64,000 bases of DNA, from positions 1,280,501 to 1,344,500 of the forward strand of contig NZ_CP026362.1 of the NCBI RefSeq assembly GCF_004116955.1. Reading direction: 5' to 3'. This stretch comes from Bacillus vallismortis (GTDB lineage: Bacteria > Bacillota > Bacilli > Bacillales > Bacillaceae). The notes below the pieces were generated by a model that searched no databases, had not been told where the DNA came from, and saw only the letters and a program-made list of their open reading frames with translations. Position numbers and translations under genes: made by a program. Positions 7,696-16,558 of the stretch are shown here, piece by piece (positions within the stretch are counted from its first letter, which is position 1; the number at the start of each line of letters is the position of its first letter).

Positions 7696-8847
7696 TTACG
7701 ATAGCGCTTTTGCTCTTTGCTGAGCTGCCAACATCATCTCTGATTCCTTCAGGATATCCTCTAAAATCACTTCGGAAGAGTTTGCTAAATGAAGGTCCTT
7801 AATGTTTTTCTTCATGCGCTGTAAGGTCTCTTCATCTGCGAGAAGGGAAGTGACTGATTCGAGAATCTCTTCATGACGGTTGACGACGATGGCAGCGCCG
7901 CGATCTTCAAAGAAGTTCGCATTTTCTTTTTCCTGGCCGGGCACGGGTTTGTACAGAATGACAGGCACACCGATGGCGGTCGCTTCTGTCAAAGTAATGC
8001 CGCCAGGTTTTGTAATCATGCAGTCTGTGATCCGGAACAGCTCATCAATGCGCTCCACATAGCCAAGAACTTTTAATTTGTCCCCGTTTTCTGCTTCAAG
8101 CGTGCTTAAAGATTCTTTTAAGGCTGTATTTTTCCCGCACACGACAACCACTTGCACATGATCATCATTAACAAGGTTTTCACACAGCTCTTTTACGTTC
8201 TTTAAGACACCGTGGGCGCCTGCCATGATCATAAGCACTTTTTTGTTGGGTGAAAGATTGTACTTTTGATATATCGGCTCCACAGGCAGGGATTCTTCAA
8301 ATTGCGGCCTAATTGGAATTCCGGTGATTTTTACGTTGCTTGGATGAGTGCCGATCTCCAGCAGTTTTTCCTTTACATAATCTGTCGCCACATAATACTT
8401 ATCCACGTTTTCATGAACCCAAATTTTGTGAAGGCAAAAATCGGTCATCACGTTGAAGGTAGGAATGACTCTTCCTGTTCGGCGTCTGTATTCCGGCACG
8501 ACGATCATCGGAAATGTATTAATAATAATATCGGGCTGATGTTCATCGACAAGTTCGCCCAATCGTTTATTCCCCATTTTAAAGTAAATATTAAATTTAC
8601 GTTTATTATAGATTTTGTCAACTCCGTAATAAAACAAACGATAAAACTGTTTCCCGATTGAGAAGCTTTTTAAATAAAGGTACTGAGTTACCTCTGAAAC
8701 AATCGGATTTGACTCTTGATACAAATTAGAAACTGTTACATGCTGAAAGCCGAGCCGAACACATTGCTCATAAAGCGTTTTGGCTACCTGCACATGCCCA
8801 TTTCCGTAATTTGCAGTCAAAATTAATACTCTTTTATTGGTATTCAA
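7696..8847 (-). CDS. ugtP: Processive diacylglycerol glucosyltransferase UgtP
   Basis: A 383-residue GT28-type enzyme that transfers glucose from UDP-glucose to diacylglycerol, making the glycolipid anchor of lipoteichoic acid. In B. subtilis it also moonlights as a nutrient-dependent FtsZ inhibitor. The MGDG-synthase-type N-terminal domain contains TANYGNGHVQVA; the C-terminal nucleotide-sugar site contains ITKPGGITLTEATAIG. No transmembrane segment is seen, consistent with a peripheral membrane enzyme. Near identity with the 168 protein by memory. It is monocistronic, with its own terminator. Confidence 0.97.
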   Translation of the reverse strand: MNTNKRVLILTANYGNGHVQVAKTLYEQCVRLGFQHVTVSNLYQESNPIVSEVTQYLYLKSFSIGKQFYRLFYYGVDKIYNKRKFNIYFKMGNKRLGELVDEHQPDIIINTFPMIVVPEYRRRTGRVIPTFNVMTDFCLHKIWVHENVDKYYVATDYVKEKLLEIGTHPSNVKITGIPIRPQFEESLPVEPIYQKYNLSPNKKVLMIMAGAHGVLKNVKELCENLVNDDHVQVVVVCGKNTALKESLSTLEAENGDKLKVLGYVERIDELFRITDCMITKPGGITLTEATAIGVPVILYKPVPGQEKENANFFEDRGAAIVVNRHEEILESVTSLLADEETLQRMKKNIKDLHLANSSEVILEDILKESEMMLAAQQRAKALS

Positions 8848-9076
8848 GTAAATTCACCTCAATGTAATCAACAACAAGCAAGCTTCATGCATCGTAAGGA
8901 GTTATTGTCTATACATAAACATAACACAAATACATAATCGAATTATTAATGCAGTGAAAAAATTAAGCTAATTTTAAAAGATTTGGATTCCAGTATTTTA
9001 AATTTTTGTTATACGCAGACTTAATCAGATGTATTTTATCATATTTTTTGCTCAGCGTATCACTAAAATAGAAAAA

Positions 9077-9982
9077 TCAGTCCCATTCATAAGGAGTTTC
9101 TTGGTAAACGTAATAATTTAGCCAGTTCATAAACAATAGTGTCGCATGCGCTTTCCAGCGATTTACTGGCTCTTTGCTGTCTTCTGCGAAATAATGTTTA
9201 GGCGCCTCGACACCAGAAAGGTTGCGTTCCAGATCTCTTTCGTATTCTTGAAGAAGCGTATTTGTATCATATTCAGGGTGCCCTGTTAAAAAGACTTGTT
9301 TTTCGTCTTTTGACACAATTAAGCATACCCCAGCTTCCTTTGATGCGGTAAGAATATTTAACTCGGACACTGCTTGAAGCTGTTCCATATTTATATCTGT
9401 ATGCCGGGAATGCGGCACGTAGTATAGCTCGTCAAAACCTCTTACCAATCTTTCATGTTTTGAAAGAACTGTATGTTCGAACACACCGAAGATTTTTTTC
9501 GGCATTTCCACTTTTTCCACACCATAATGGTAATACAATCCTGCTTGAGCACCCCAGCAAATATGCAAGGTTGAAGTGACATTCGTTTTGCTCCACTCCA
9601 TGATCTCTTTGAGCTCTTCCCAATATGAAACATCTTCAAACGCCAAATGCTCGATCGGCGCACCGGTGATAATCATGCCGTCAAACTTCTTATGACGGAT
9701 ATTGGAAAAAGTCGTATAAAATTCGTCAAGGTGTTCTCTTGCAGTATTTTTCGGCGTGTGTGTGCTTGGGATTAAGAAAGTAAAATGAACCTGTAAAGGC
9801 GAATTTCCAAGCAATCTGAGAAGCTGAGTCTCTGTCTGGATTTTTTTCGGCATCAAATTCAATATAATAATTTTTTGCGGCCGGATATCCTGATGAAATG
9901 CTCTGCTTTCATCCATTACAAATATATGTTCACTCTCAAGCACCTGTTTTGCCGGCAGGTGTGTTGGTATATTAATAGGCAA
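9077..9982 (-). CDS. metA: Homoserine O-acetyltransferase MetA
   Basis: First committed step of methionine synthesis, acylating homoserine. The 301-residue protein shows the catalytic Cys in HICWGAQAG and the His in TGHPEYD. The residue after API in TGAPIEHL is Glu, which in this family marks acetyl-CoA rather than succinyl-CoA use. The start is the TTG at 9982 with GGAGGTGG just upstream, giving the known length. A sigma-A promoter lies 40-65 nt upstream. No S-box motif is visible in its short leader. Confidence 0.95.
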   Translation of the reverse strand: MPINIPTHLPAKQVLESEHIFVMDESRAFHQDIRPQKIIILNLMPKKIQTETQLLRLLGNSPLQVHFTFLIPSTHTPKNTAREHLDEFYTTFSNIRHKKFDGMIITGAPIEHLAFEDVSYWEELKEIMEWSKTNVTSTLHICWGAQAGLYYHYGVEKVEMPKKIFGVFEHTVLSKHERLVRGFDELYYVPHSRHTDINMEQLQAVSELNILTASKEAGVCLIVSKDEKQVFLTGHPEYDTNTLLQEYERDLERNLSGVEAPKHYFAEDSKEPVNRWKAHATLLFMNWLNYYVYQETPYEWD

Positions 9983-10019
9983 CGTGCCACCTCCATCATT
10001 TCCCCGTGTAATTTTCTTC

Positions 10020-10048
10020 ATTATAGGAATTTTCACGCCAATTTTCAA
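10020..10048 (-). promoter_or_regulatory. Sigma-A promoter of metA
   Basis: Minus strand TTGAAA (10043-10048), 17-nt spacer, consensus TATAAT (10020-10025). Of the rest of the 420-nt metA-bsaA gap I can only point to a weak bsaA promoter, TTGTGA / TAAAAT near 10340-10370. Confidence 0.8.
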
Positions 10049-10402
10049 TCTATCTATAAGTGTTGAAGGGGAAACAATAGAAAACTCTTTAAATAAAACG
10101 CATAAATACGCCTTTTGGTTTCACTGGAAAATGCTTTTCAGATGTTTTATTCCAGAAGGGAACAGTCCTGTTTTATAGAATGGTTAAGATAACAAAAGGA
10201 GTCACGCATCCTAATGGAAAAGAACAGGCGGGCTTTCATATATAGCAGTCTTTTTGAGCATCAGCCAGTTCTATGCATGATGCAGCAGGCATATCAGGTT
10301 TAGTTGACTCTGTTCTTATAAGTTCTGATAAAGGAAGTTTATTGTGAATTGAGATGTAAAAAAGGTAAAATAATCAGCAGCAAGGACATAGGAGGGGCTT
10401 AC

Positions 10403-10885
10403 ATGTCTATATATCATATGAAGGTACGTACAATAACTGGGAAAGAAATGACACTTCAGCCTTTTGCCGGAAAGGTATTGATGATCGTGAATACAGCAAG
10501 CAAATGCGGATTTACGCCGCAATTGAAACAGCTTCAGGAGTTATATGATACATATCAGCAGGAGGGGCTGGAAATCTTAGGATTCCCCTGCAATCAATTT
10601 ATGAGCCAGGAGCCTGGTGATGAAGCAGATATACAAGAATTTTGCGAAACGAATTATGGCGTTACGTTTCCTATGTTTTCAAAAGTGGAAGTGAACGGAA
10701 AAAACGCCCATCCGCTGTTTGTATATTTGGCAGAGCATGCGAAAGGCATGCTGGGAACAAAAGCAATCAAGTGGAATTTTACGAAATTTGTAGTGGACGA
10801 AAATGGAGAAGTCGTTGGCCGCTATTCTCCAAATACAAATCCGAAAGAGCTGGAAGACGTGATCGTGAGGCTATTAGGACAATAA
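10403..10885 (+). CDS. bsaA: Glutathione-peroxidase-like thiol peroxidase BsaA
   Basis: A 160-residue GPx-family peroxidase; in bacilli these use Cys and thioredoxin rather than selenocysteine and glutathione. The peroxidatic Cys is in NTASKCGFTPQ. FPCNQFMSQEPG supplies the resolving Cys and conserved Gln, and the Trp/Asn site is in IKWNFTKFVV. The ATG at 10403 follows AGGAGGGG. It is followed after 13 nt by ypgQ and so is probably co-transcribed with it. Confidence 0.94.
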   Translation: MSIYHMKVRTITGKEMTLQPFAGKVLMIVNTASKCGFTPQLKQLQELYDTYQQEGLEILGFPCNQFMSQEPGDEADIQEFCETNYGVTFPMFSKVEVNGKNAHPLFVYLAEHAKGMLGTKAIKWNFTKFVVDENGEVVGRYSPNTNPKELEDVIVRLLGQ

Positions 10886-10898
10886 TGAGGGTGTTTGT

Positions 10899-11516
10899 AT
10901 GAAGGGATTGAAGCGAATAGAACAAATCAGGGCAGGGGTCCAATCTGTCCTAAACGGCGAAAGCTCTGGACATGATTGGCATCATGTATCAAGGGTTACA
11001 GAGCTTGCTATGTATATTGGAGAAAAGGAACATACGGATTTATTCATAGTGGAGACGGCGGCTTTGGTTCATGATGTAATTGATGCCAAGCTGCCTGATA
11101 CGATCAGGCTTTCAGTAAGCGAAGTATATGATCAGCTCGTTTTTTTCGGAGTTGGAAAAGAGGATGCTGATAGAGTGATTCGCATTATCACAAGCATGTC
11201 CTTTCGAGACAGGGATAAGCTGGCGGGAGAGCCACTTTCCATCGAGGGAAAAGCCGTACAAGATGCTGACAGGCTTGATGCCATCGGCGCTATAGGAATT
11301 GCCAGAGCTTTTATGTTTGCGGGCGCAAAAGGGCACAGCCTTTATGGAAATGATCAAAGCGCCTACGCTCATTTTTTTCATAAGCTGCTGCGGCTGAAAG
11401 ATATGATGAATACAGACACCGCTCAGGAACTGGCGCAAGAAAGGCACGATTTCATGCTTCGGTTTGTCCGCCAATTAGAAAAAGACATGCCCGGGATTGA
11501 AGTCAAAACGTCGTAA
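10899..11516 (+). CDS. ypgQ: HD-domain phosphohydrolase YpgQ
   Basis: A 205-residue HD-superfamily metal phosphohydrolase. Metal ligands are visible in HDWHHVSRVTELA (near residue 25), VHDVIDAK (near 57) and DADRLDAIGAIGIAR (near 125). The 168 enzyme has been characterised as a (deoxy)nucleoside triphosphate pyrophosphatase; I rely on memory for that. It is probably transcribed with bsaA. Confidence 0.9.
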   Translation: MKGLKRIEQIRAGVQSVLNGESSGHDWHHVSRVTELAMYIGEKEHTDLFIVETAALVHDVIDAKLPDTIRLSVSEVYDQLVFFGVGKEDADRVIRIITSMSFRDRDKLAGEPLSIEGKAVQDADRLDAIGAIGIARAFMFAGAKGHSLYGNDQSAYAHFFHKLLRLKDMMNTDTAQELAQERHDFMLRFVRQLEKDMPGIEVKTS

Positions 11517-11575
11517 TAGAAGGCTTAGGGGGACTATGATAGAATAAGTCACAGATATGCTAGAGGAGGACAATC

Positions 11576-12709
11576 ATGAAGATAAAATCAATTGAACCTA
11601 CGCCAAGTCCCAATACAATGAAGGTCATCTTAACGGAAGAGCTTCCGGCGGGCAAGAGCAATAACTATAAACCGGATCAAGCAGAAGGCGCACCGACTGT
11701 TATCGGGGAAATTCTTAAAATAGAAGGCGTGAAAGGCGTATATCATGTCGCTGATTTTCTTGCTGTTGAACGGAACGCGAGATACGATTGGAAAGACATA
11801 TTACCGCAAGTCCGCACTGCATTTGGGATGGAAAGTGCTGAAAACACAGGAGAAAATCGCTCTGACCAAGAGTCTTTTGGAGAAGTGAAAGTTTTTGTGC
11901 AGATGTTCAGCGGCATTCCTATGCAGGTCAAGTTAACAGATGGGGAGCGGGAAGAGCGCTTCGGGTTACCCGAACGCTTTCAGCAGGCGATCTTAAAACT
12001 CAGATCTGAAGCTTCAAATGTTGTGTTTGAGCGGGCATGGAAAGAACAAGGCGTCAGATTCGGCGACTTTAATGAAATCGGTCATGACGTGACAGAAGAG
12101 CTTCAGGCGGCTTACAGCGATGAGCGGCTGAAACGGCTGACAGAAGCGGCGGCTCAAGGGAAGGGCGAAGCAAAACAAGCTGTACAGCGCAAGGCGTATA
12201 AAGTGACGCTTGACATGCTGGATGATGAGGACTGGAAAAAACGGTATGCACATTTGGAGCAGATGGATCCGAAAGAGGAAGATATCCCCGTTTTACAGAA
12301 GGCATTGGATGATCCCAAGGTGTCCATCAGAAGACAGGCTGTTGTGTATTTAGGAATGATTGAAACACCTGATGTTCTTCCTCTATTGTATAAAGCGCTT
12401 GAGGATAAAGCCGTCTCAGTCAGAAGAACGGCCGGAGACTGCCTGTCTGATATCGGCGACCCTCACGCCATTCCTGCTATGATCAAGTCGTTAAGCGACT
12501 CCAGCAAGCTTGTCCGCTGGCGCGCGGCTATGTTCCTCTACGAAGTCGGCGATGAAAGTGCAATTGAAGCTCTACGCGCTGCCGAAGATGATCCCGAATT
12601 TGAGGTCAGCCTTCAAGTGAAAATGGCGCTTGAACGTATTGAGCATGGAGAAGAAGCAAAAGGCTCTGTTTGGAAACAGATGACAGAGAGCAGAAAAAAA
12701 GGTGAATAA
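11576..12709 (+). CDS. ypgR: YpgR, NifU-N-like domain plus HEAT repeats
   Basis: A 377-residue protein of two parts. Residues 1-85 resemble the Nfu/NifU N-terminal scaffold domain (KSIEPTPSPNTMKVIL), and residues ~230-360 carry HEAT/PBS-lyase-type repeats (VSIRRQAVVYLGMIE, VSVRRTAGDCLSDIG, LVRWRAAMFLYEVG). A conserved 'virulence factor' segment lies between. No Fe-S cysteine motif is present, so it is more likely an adaptor than a cluster carrier. The ribosome-binding site AGAGGAGG is strong. A terminator follows. Confidence 0.88.
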   Translation: MKIKSIEPTPSPNTMKVILTEELPAGKSNNYKPDQAEGAPTVIGEILKIEGVKGVYHVADFLAVERNARYDWKDILPQVRTAFGMESAENTGENRSDQESFGEVKVFVQMFSGIPMQVKLTDGEREERFGLPERFQQAILKLRSEASNVVFERAWKEQGVRFGDFNEIGHDVTEELQAAYSDERLKRLTEAAAQGKGEAKQAVQRKAYKVTLDMLDDEDWKKRYAHLEQMDPKEEDIPVLQKALDDPKVSIRRQAVVYLGMIETPDVLPLLYKALEDKAVSVRRTAGDCLSDIGDPHAIPAMIKSLSDSSKLVRWRAAMFLYEVGDESAIEALRAAEDDPEFEVSLQVKMALERIEHGEEAKGSVWKQMTESRKKGE

Positions 12710-12717
12710 AAGAAAGA

Positions 12718-12745
12718 AAAGGGTGCAGATCATGCACCTTTTTTA
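12718..12745 (+). terminator. ypgR terminator
   Basis: AAGGGTGCA / TGCACCTTTTTT stem with a short loop and a T run. Confidence 0.85.
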
Positions 12746-12783
12746 TGTGAATTCACTTTTTATAAAAATTATTTCGAATATTG

Positions 12784-12812
12784 TTGAAAAATGTCCGAAA
12801 ACTATTTATAGT
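12784..12812 (+). promoter_or_regulatory. ilvD promoter with CodY-like box between -35 and -10
   Basis: TTGAAA, 17-nt spacer, TATAGT. The spacer contains ATGTCCGAAAACT, a partial match (11 of 15) to the CodY motif AATTTTCWGAAAATT. A second, better match, AATAAACTGAAAATT (12 of 15), lies at 12936-12950 in the leader. ilvD is a CodY target in 168. Confidence 0.6.
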
Positions 12813-12999
12813 AAGTAACAATATTAATAGTTGGAGGGTTCACATCGACAGAAAGCTATATAAATATAAAAACATGAAGGAAACAAGCAAGGCGAGGGCG
12901 GCCTGTATTTTATCTTTTTGCAAAAACAGCCCAAAAATAAACTGAAAATTGTTAAAATAAAATCCAGTCTAACAATTGAAAGAATTTAGGGGGATCACC

Positions 13000-14676
13000 A
13001 TGGCAGAATTACGCAGTAACATGATCACACAAGGAATCGATAGAGCTCCGCACCGCAGTTTGCTTCGTGCAGCAGGGGTAAAAGAAGAGGATTTTGGCAA
13101 ACCGTTTATTGCGGTTTGTAATTCATACATTGATATCGTACCCGGTCATGTTCACTTGCAGGAGTTTGGGAAAATCGTAAAAGAAGCAATCAGAGAAGCT
13201 GGAGGCGTGCCGTTTGAGTTTAATACAATCGGAGTAGATGACGGCATCGCGATGGGGCATATCGGTATGAGGTATTCGCTGCCGAGCCGCGAAATTATCG
13301 CGGACTCTGTGGAAACGGTTGTATCCGCACACTGGTTTGACGGTATGGTTTGTATTCCGAACTGTGACAAAATCACGCCGGGAATGCTTATGGCAGCTAT
13401 GCGGATCAACATTCCAACGATTTTTGTCAGCGGAGGGCCGATGGCGGCAGGAAGAACAAGTGATGGGCGGAAAATTTCCCTTTCCTCAGTATTTGAGGGG
13501 GTAGGCGCTTATCAAGCAGGAAAAATCAACGAGAACGAACTTCAAGAATTAGAGCAGTTCGGATGCCCAACGTGCGGATCTTGCTCAGGCATGTTTACGG
13601 CGAACTCAATGAATTGCCTGTCTGAAGCGCTTGGTCTTGCTTTGCCGGGTAACGGAACCATTCTCGCGACAGCACCGGAACGCAAAGAGTTTGTCAGAAA
13701 ATCGGCTGCGCAATTAATGGAAACCATTCGCAAAGACATTAAACCGCGTGATATTGTGACAGTAAAGGCGATTGATAACGCGTTTGCGCTCGATATGGCG
13801 CTCGGCGGTTCAACAAATACCGTTCTTCATACGCTTGCTCTCGCAAACGAAGCCGGCGTTGACTATTCTTTAGAACGCATTAACGAAGTCGCTGAGCGAG
13901 TGCCGCACTTGTCCAAGCTGGCGCCTGCATCAGATGTGTATATTGAAGATCTTCACGAAGCCGGAGGTGTGAGCGCGGCGTTGAATGAGCTTTCCAAGAA
14001 AGAAGGGGCACTTCATTTAGACGCACTCACTGTTACAGGAAAAACACTCGGAGAAACCATTGCCGGACATGAAGTGAAGGATTATGACGTGATCCATCCG
14101 CTGGATCAACCATTCACTGAAAAGGGAGGGCTCGCAGTTTTATTCGGCAATCTGGCTCCGGATGGGGCTATCATTAAAACAGGCGGCGTTCAGAACGGAA
14201 TTACGAGACACGAAGGACCGGCTGTCGTATTTGATTCTCAGGATGAGGCGCTTGACGGCATTATCAACCGGAAAGTAAAAGAAGGCGACGTGGTCATTAT
14301 CCGTTACGAAGGGCCAAAAGGCGGACCTGGTATGCCAGAGATGCTTGCACCTACATCTCAGATCGTTGGAATGGGACTCGGGCCAAAGGTGGCATTGATT
14401 ACGGACGGACGTTTTTCCGGAGCATCTCGAGGCCTATCAATCGGCCACGTATCACCAGAGGCGGCAGAGGGAGGACCGCTTGCTTTCGTGGAAAACGGAG
14501 ACCATGTCATCGTTGATATTGAAAAACGCATCTTGGATGTTCAAGTGCCGGAGGAAGAATGGGAAAAAAGGAAAGCGAACTGGAAAGGTTTTGAACCGAA
14601 GGTGAAAACCGGCTACTTGGCCCGTTATTCCAAACTTGTGACAAGTGCCAACACCGGCGGTATCATGAAAATCTAG
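13000..14676 (+). CDS. ilvD: Dihydroxy-acid dehydratase IlvD
   Basis: Fe-S enzyme for the third common step of valine, leucine and isoleucine synthesis, dehydrating 2,3-dihydroxy acids to 2-keto acids. It is 558 residues. Cluster ligands lie in [16 protein letters not shown] and [17 protein letters not shown]; the C-terminal [10 protein letters not shown] is the family signature. The ATG at 13000 follows AGGGGGATCACC. It lies apart from the main ilv-leu operon as in 168, and from CodY-like sites is probably repressed by CodY when amino acids are plentiful. Confidence 0.97.
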   Translation: MAELRSNMITQGIDRAPHRSLLRAAGVKEEDFGKPFIAVCNSYIDIVPGHVHLQEFGKIVKEAIREAGGVPFEFNTIGVDDGIAMGHIGMRYSLPSREIIADSVETVVSAHWFDGMVCIPNCDKITPGMLMAAMRINIPTIFVSGGPMAAGRTSDGRKISLSSVFEGVGAYQAGKINENELQELEQFGCPTCGSCSGMFTANSMNCLSEALGLALPGNGTILATAPERKEFVRKSAAQLMETIRKDIKPRDIVTVKAIDNAFALDMALGGSTNTVLHTLALANEAGVDYSLERINEVAERVPHLSKLAPASDVYIEDLHEAGGVSAALNELSKKEGALHLDALTVTGKTLGETIAGHEVKDYDVIHPLDQPFTEKGGLAVLFGNLAPDGAIIKTGGVQNGITRHEGPAVVFDSQDEALDGIINRKVKEGDVVIIRYEGPKGGPGMPEMLAPTSQIVGMGLGPKVALITDGRFSGASRGLSIGHVSPEAAEGGPLAFVENGDHVIVDIEKRILDVQVPEEEWEKRKANWKGFEPKVKTGYLARYSKLVTSANTGGIMKI

Positions 14677-14727
14677 ACAACGGGGATTCCTTTCTGTTAT
14701 TTTAAGGCGTGAACATTTGAAATCCAG

Positions 14728-14780
14728 CCCTCTCTATAGTATCCTTTACTTCAGATGAAGGATAATAGAGGGGGCTTTTT
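14728..14780 (+). terminator. Terminator-like hairpin overlapping the brxA ribosome-binding site
   Basis: CCCTCT...TATCCTT pairs with AAGGATA...AGAGGG around a loop at 14749-14757, followed by GGCTTTTTT that runs directly into the brxA ATG. The brxA Shine-Dalgarno GAGGGGG is in the 3' arm. Confidence 0.6.
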
Positions 14781-14781
14781 T

Positions 14782-15216
14782 ATGTCAATGGCTTATGAAG
14801 AATATATGCGACAGCTTGTTGTACCGATGCGCCGCGAGCTGACTGGAGCAGGTTTTGAAGAATTAACAACAGCGGAAGAAGTAGAAAACTTTATGGAAAA
14901 GGCTGAGGGCACGACTCTTGTTGTCGTTAACTCTGTGTGCGGCTGCGCGGCAGGCCTTGCGCGTCCTGCGGCAACACAGGCAGTCCTCCAGCATGACAAA
15001 AAGCCTGACAATACAGTGACTGTATTTGCGGGCCAGGATAAAGAAGCTACTGCAAAAATGCGTGAGTATTTTACTGGACAGGAGCCTTCTTCACCATCAA
15101 TGGCTCTATTGAAAGGCAAGGAAGTCGTACATTTTATTCCGCGTCATGAAATTGAAGGTCATGATATGGAAGAGATTATGAAAAATTTGACCGCTGCCTT
15201 TGATGCACACTGCTAA
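14782..15216 (+). CDS. brxA: Bacilliredoxin BrxA (YphP)
   Basis: A 144-residue DUF1094/UPF0403 thioredoxin-fold protein that removes bacillithiol from S-bacillithiolated proteins. The active site is the CGC motif in VVNSVCGCAAGLARPA. The partner thiol is made by BshB2, also encoded in this window (57628). The start ATG is 5-6 nt after a GAGGGGG site sequestered in a hairpin. It has its own terminator downstream. Confidence 0.95.
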   Translation: MSMAYEEYMRQLVVPMRRELTGAGFEELTTAEEVENFMEKAEGTTLVVVNSVCGCAAGLARPAATQAVLQHDKKPDNTVTVFAGQDKEATAKMREYFTGQEPSSPSMALLKGKEVVHFIPRHEIEGHDMEEIMKNLTAAFDAHC

Positions 15217-15245
15217 ATGCCCGTTTTCGGGCATTTTCTTTTTTG
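15215..15245 (+). terminator. brxA terminator
   Basis: AAATGCCCG / CGGGCATTT stem with a TTTT loop, followed by T-rich sequence that also precedes the ypiP ribosome-binding site. Confidence 0.85.
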
Positions 15246-15258
15246 GAGAGTACAGAAA

Positions 15259-16044
15259 ATGATAACAACAAGTTATAGACCGACTGAAGACACCGTTAGA
15301 ACCGCAAAGCTGCTTGCTAAAGAGCTTGTAATGCCATATTGCAGCCGAAATAAACAAACGGTTGAAAACCTGTTGGAGTCAGCTGCACGTGATTTGCTTG
15401 TGGTCGGCAAAGAACGGTTCGAGCTTTATACAAAACAAGGTGCCAAATTCTTTTTCCATCCGAATACAGCGATGTTCAGAGCTAAACGCTTTTTACGAGG
15501 GGAGCGGGAGCCTATGCTTCGGGCAGCTGATTTATCGGAAGGGGATACGTTTTTAGATTGCACACTTGGGCTGGGTTCGGATGCCATTATCGCAAGTATG
15601 GCAGTAGGCGAAACGGGTTCTGTGATTGGGATTGAAAAAAACCATCTTGTGTCCGTTCTCGTGAGGACGGGACTGCAGGCATGGGAAACGGACATAGTTG
15701 AGCTTCAAGCTGCAATGAGTAGAATCCAAGTCAAGAATGGAGATTGCCATGAATACATCAAGCAGCTGCCTGACAACTCTGTTGATGTGATCTATTTCGA
15801 CCCAATGTTTCATGAGCCTGTAGAGACGTCTGATGGCATCGCGCCTTTACGGGACTTGGCAGAGGATTCGCTTTTGGATGAAGGATGGATCAAAGAAGCG
15901 GTACGCGTTTCTAGAAAAAGGGTTGTGCTGAAAGACCACTGGAAAAGCCCGCGATTTGAACAGTTTGGTTTTAACGTCATCAAAAGAAAAACGGCGCTGT
16001 TCCATTATGGCGTCATTCAAGCCGCAAGTAAAACAAGCCCGTGA
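15259..16044 (+). CDS. ypiP: Class I SAM-dependent methyltransferase YpiP
   Basis: A 261-residue protein resembling RsmJ-type rRNA methyltransferases. The SAM-binding glycine motif is FLDCTLGLGSDAI (near residue 95), motif II is GIEKNH, and the catalytic-type motif is YFDPMFHEP, resembling DPPF/Y of N- or C-methyltransferases. The ATG at 15259 follows GGAGAG. Its last codons and stop lie inside the left copy of a duplicated terminator that flanks the repeat element 16060-16293. The substrate is not known. Confidence 0.85.
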   Translation: MITTSYRPTEDTVRTAKLLAKELVMPYCSRNKQTVENLLESAARDLLVVGKERFELYTKQGAKFFFHPNTAMFRAKRFLRGEREPMLRAADLSEGDTFLDCTLGLGSDAIIASMAVGETGSVIGIEKNHLVSVLVRTGLQAWETDIVELQAAMSRIQVKNGDCHEYIKQLPDNSVDVIYFDPMFHEPVETSDGIAPLRDLAEDSLLDEGWIKEAVRVSRKRVVLKDHWKSPRFEQFGFNVIKRKTALFHYGVIQAASKTSP

Positions 16045-16059
16045 TGAATCAAGGGCTTT
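16034..16059 (+). repeat. Left copy of duplicated ypiP terminator (target-site duplication)
   Basis: 26 nt that match 16294-16319 at 24 of 26 positions. It contains the ypiP stop codon and a slightly decayed hairpin (AAGCCCGTGA / TCAAGGGCTT). It directly abuts the left terminal repeat of the short mobile-like element. Confidence 0.8.
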
Positions 16060-16293
16060 CAGCGTGTCGACAAACCCTTGCATTCGTTGTCAGTCCTGCG
16101 CGTTGGTGCTCACGTGTTATGAAAGGAACGGCGGCTAAATGCTTAGGCGTCCTGCCTAAACGCCGCCGTCATCACATCCTGTGAAAGTCTGCTACGATGC
16201 TCGTCCTTCCTAGACTTCAAGGGTTTTCAATCACGCTGAAAAGATGACAAAGTCATAAAACGAAAATCGTTTTATGACTTTGTCAACAATCTG
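16060..16293. mobile_element. Short dispersed repeat, copy A (MITE-like, IS1182-type ends)
   Basis: A 234-bp non-coding element bounded by terminal inverted repeats CAGCGTGTCGACAAA (left) and CAGATTGTTGACAAA (right, read inward). Just inside the right end is a perfect 17-bp stem (16246-16262 with 16268-16284). The middle contains a GC-rich hairpin, ACGGCGGC...GCCGCCGT (16128-16169), absent from copy B. Both ends match copy B at 30759-30924, and by memory it belongs to the ~190-bp repeat family reported in the B. subtilis 168 genome paper. The ends follow the same CAGnnTGTnGAnAAA pattern as the complete IS at 58328. It is flanked by a duplicated terminator. Confidence 0.8.
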
Positions 16294-16322
16294 CAAGCCC
16301 GTGATGATTCACGGGCTTTCTA
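16294..16322 (+). terminator. Right copy of ypiP terminator
   Basis: Perfect 10-bp stem AAGCCCGTGA / TCACGGGCTT with TTTC after it. This is the intact member of the duplicated pair flanking repeat copy A. Confidence 0.8.
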
Positions 16323-16397
16323 TTAATCGGTGACTTCCATGACGACAAAGTATAACAATGTTAAGAGTGAAACTGTGGCAAACAGAGCGTCAATCAT
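16323..16397 (-). CDS. 24-residue membrane microprotein (unannotated type)
   Basis: A short frame MIDALFATVSLL...FVVMEVTD preceded by a near-ideal ribosome-binding site (AAAGGAGG, 8 nt before ATG). The product is a single hydrophobic helix with short polar ends, as in type I toxin or regulatory microproteins. It lies divergently ahead of ypjP and ends at the right edge of the duplicated terminator. I do not recognise it; coding is inferred from the Shine-Dalgarno and membrane-helix pattern. Confidence 0.5.
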   Translation of the reverse strand: MIDALFATVSLLTLLYFVVMEVTD

Positions 16398-16558
16398 ATA
16401 GAAAGCCTCCTTTCATGGAATATTGTAAGCGTTTTTACACAAACGGCAAAGTAACGAATAGCCTAATTTGCATATTCGTTTCATATCGTACATGACTTGC
16501 ATGTTTCGGATGTGCTAAAATAAGAGAAATATATAAATATAGAGAGGAATAAGCAGTC

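Noticed and set aside
9983..10100. S-box (SAM) riboswitch upstream of metA
   Set aside because: The promoter lies only about 40 nt from the start codon and no S-box core or terminator is visible.
12874..12945. 23-codon frame in the ilvD leader (MKETSKARAACILSF...) as a possible attenuator peptide
   Set aside because: No ribosome-binding site, not enriched in Ile/Val/Leu codons, and no terminator-antiterminator pair follows.
16034..16319. A two-repeat CRISPR-like arrangement suggested by the 26-bp direct repeats
   Set aside because: There are only two repeats 260 bp apart, they form a terminator hairpin, and they directly flank an element with terminal inverted repeats.
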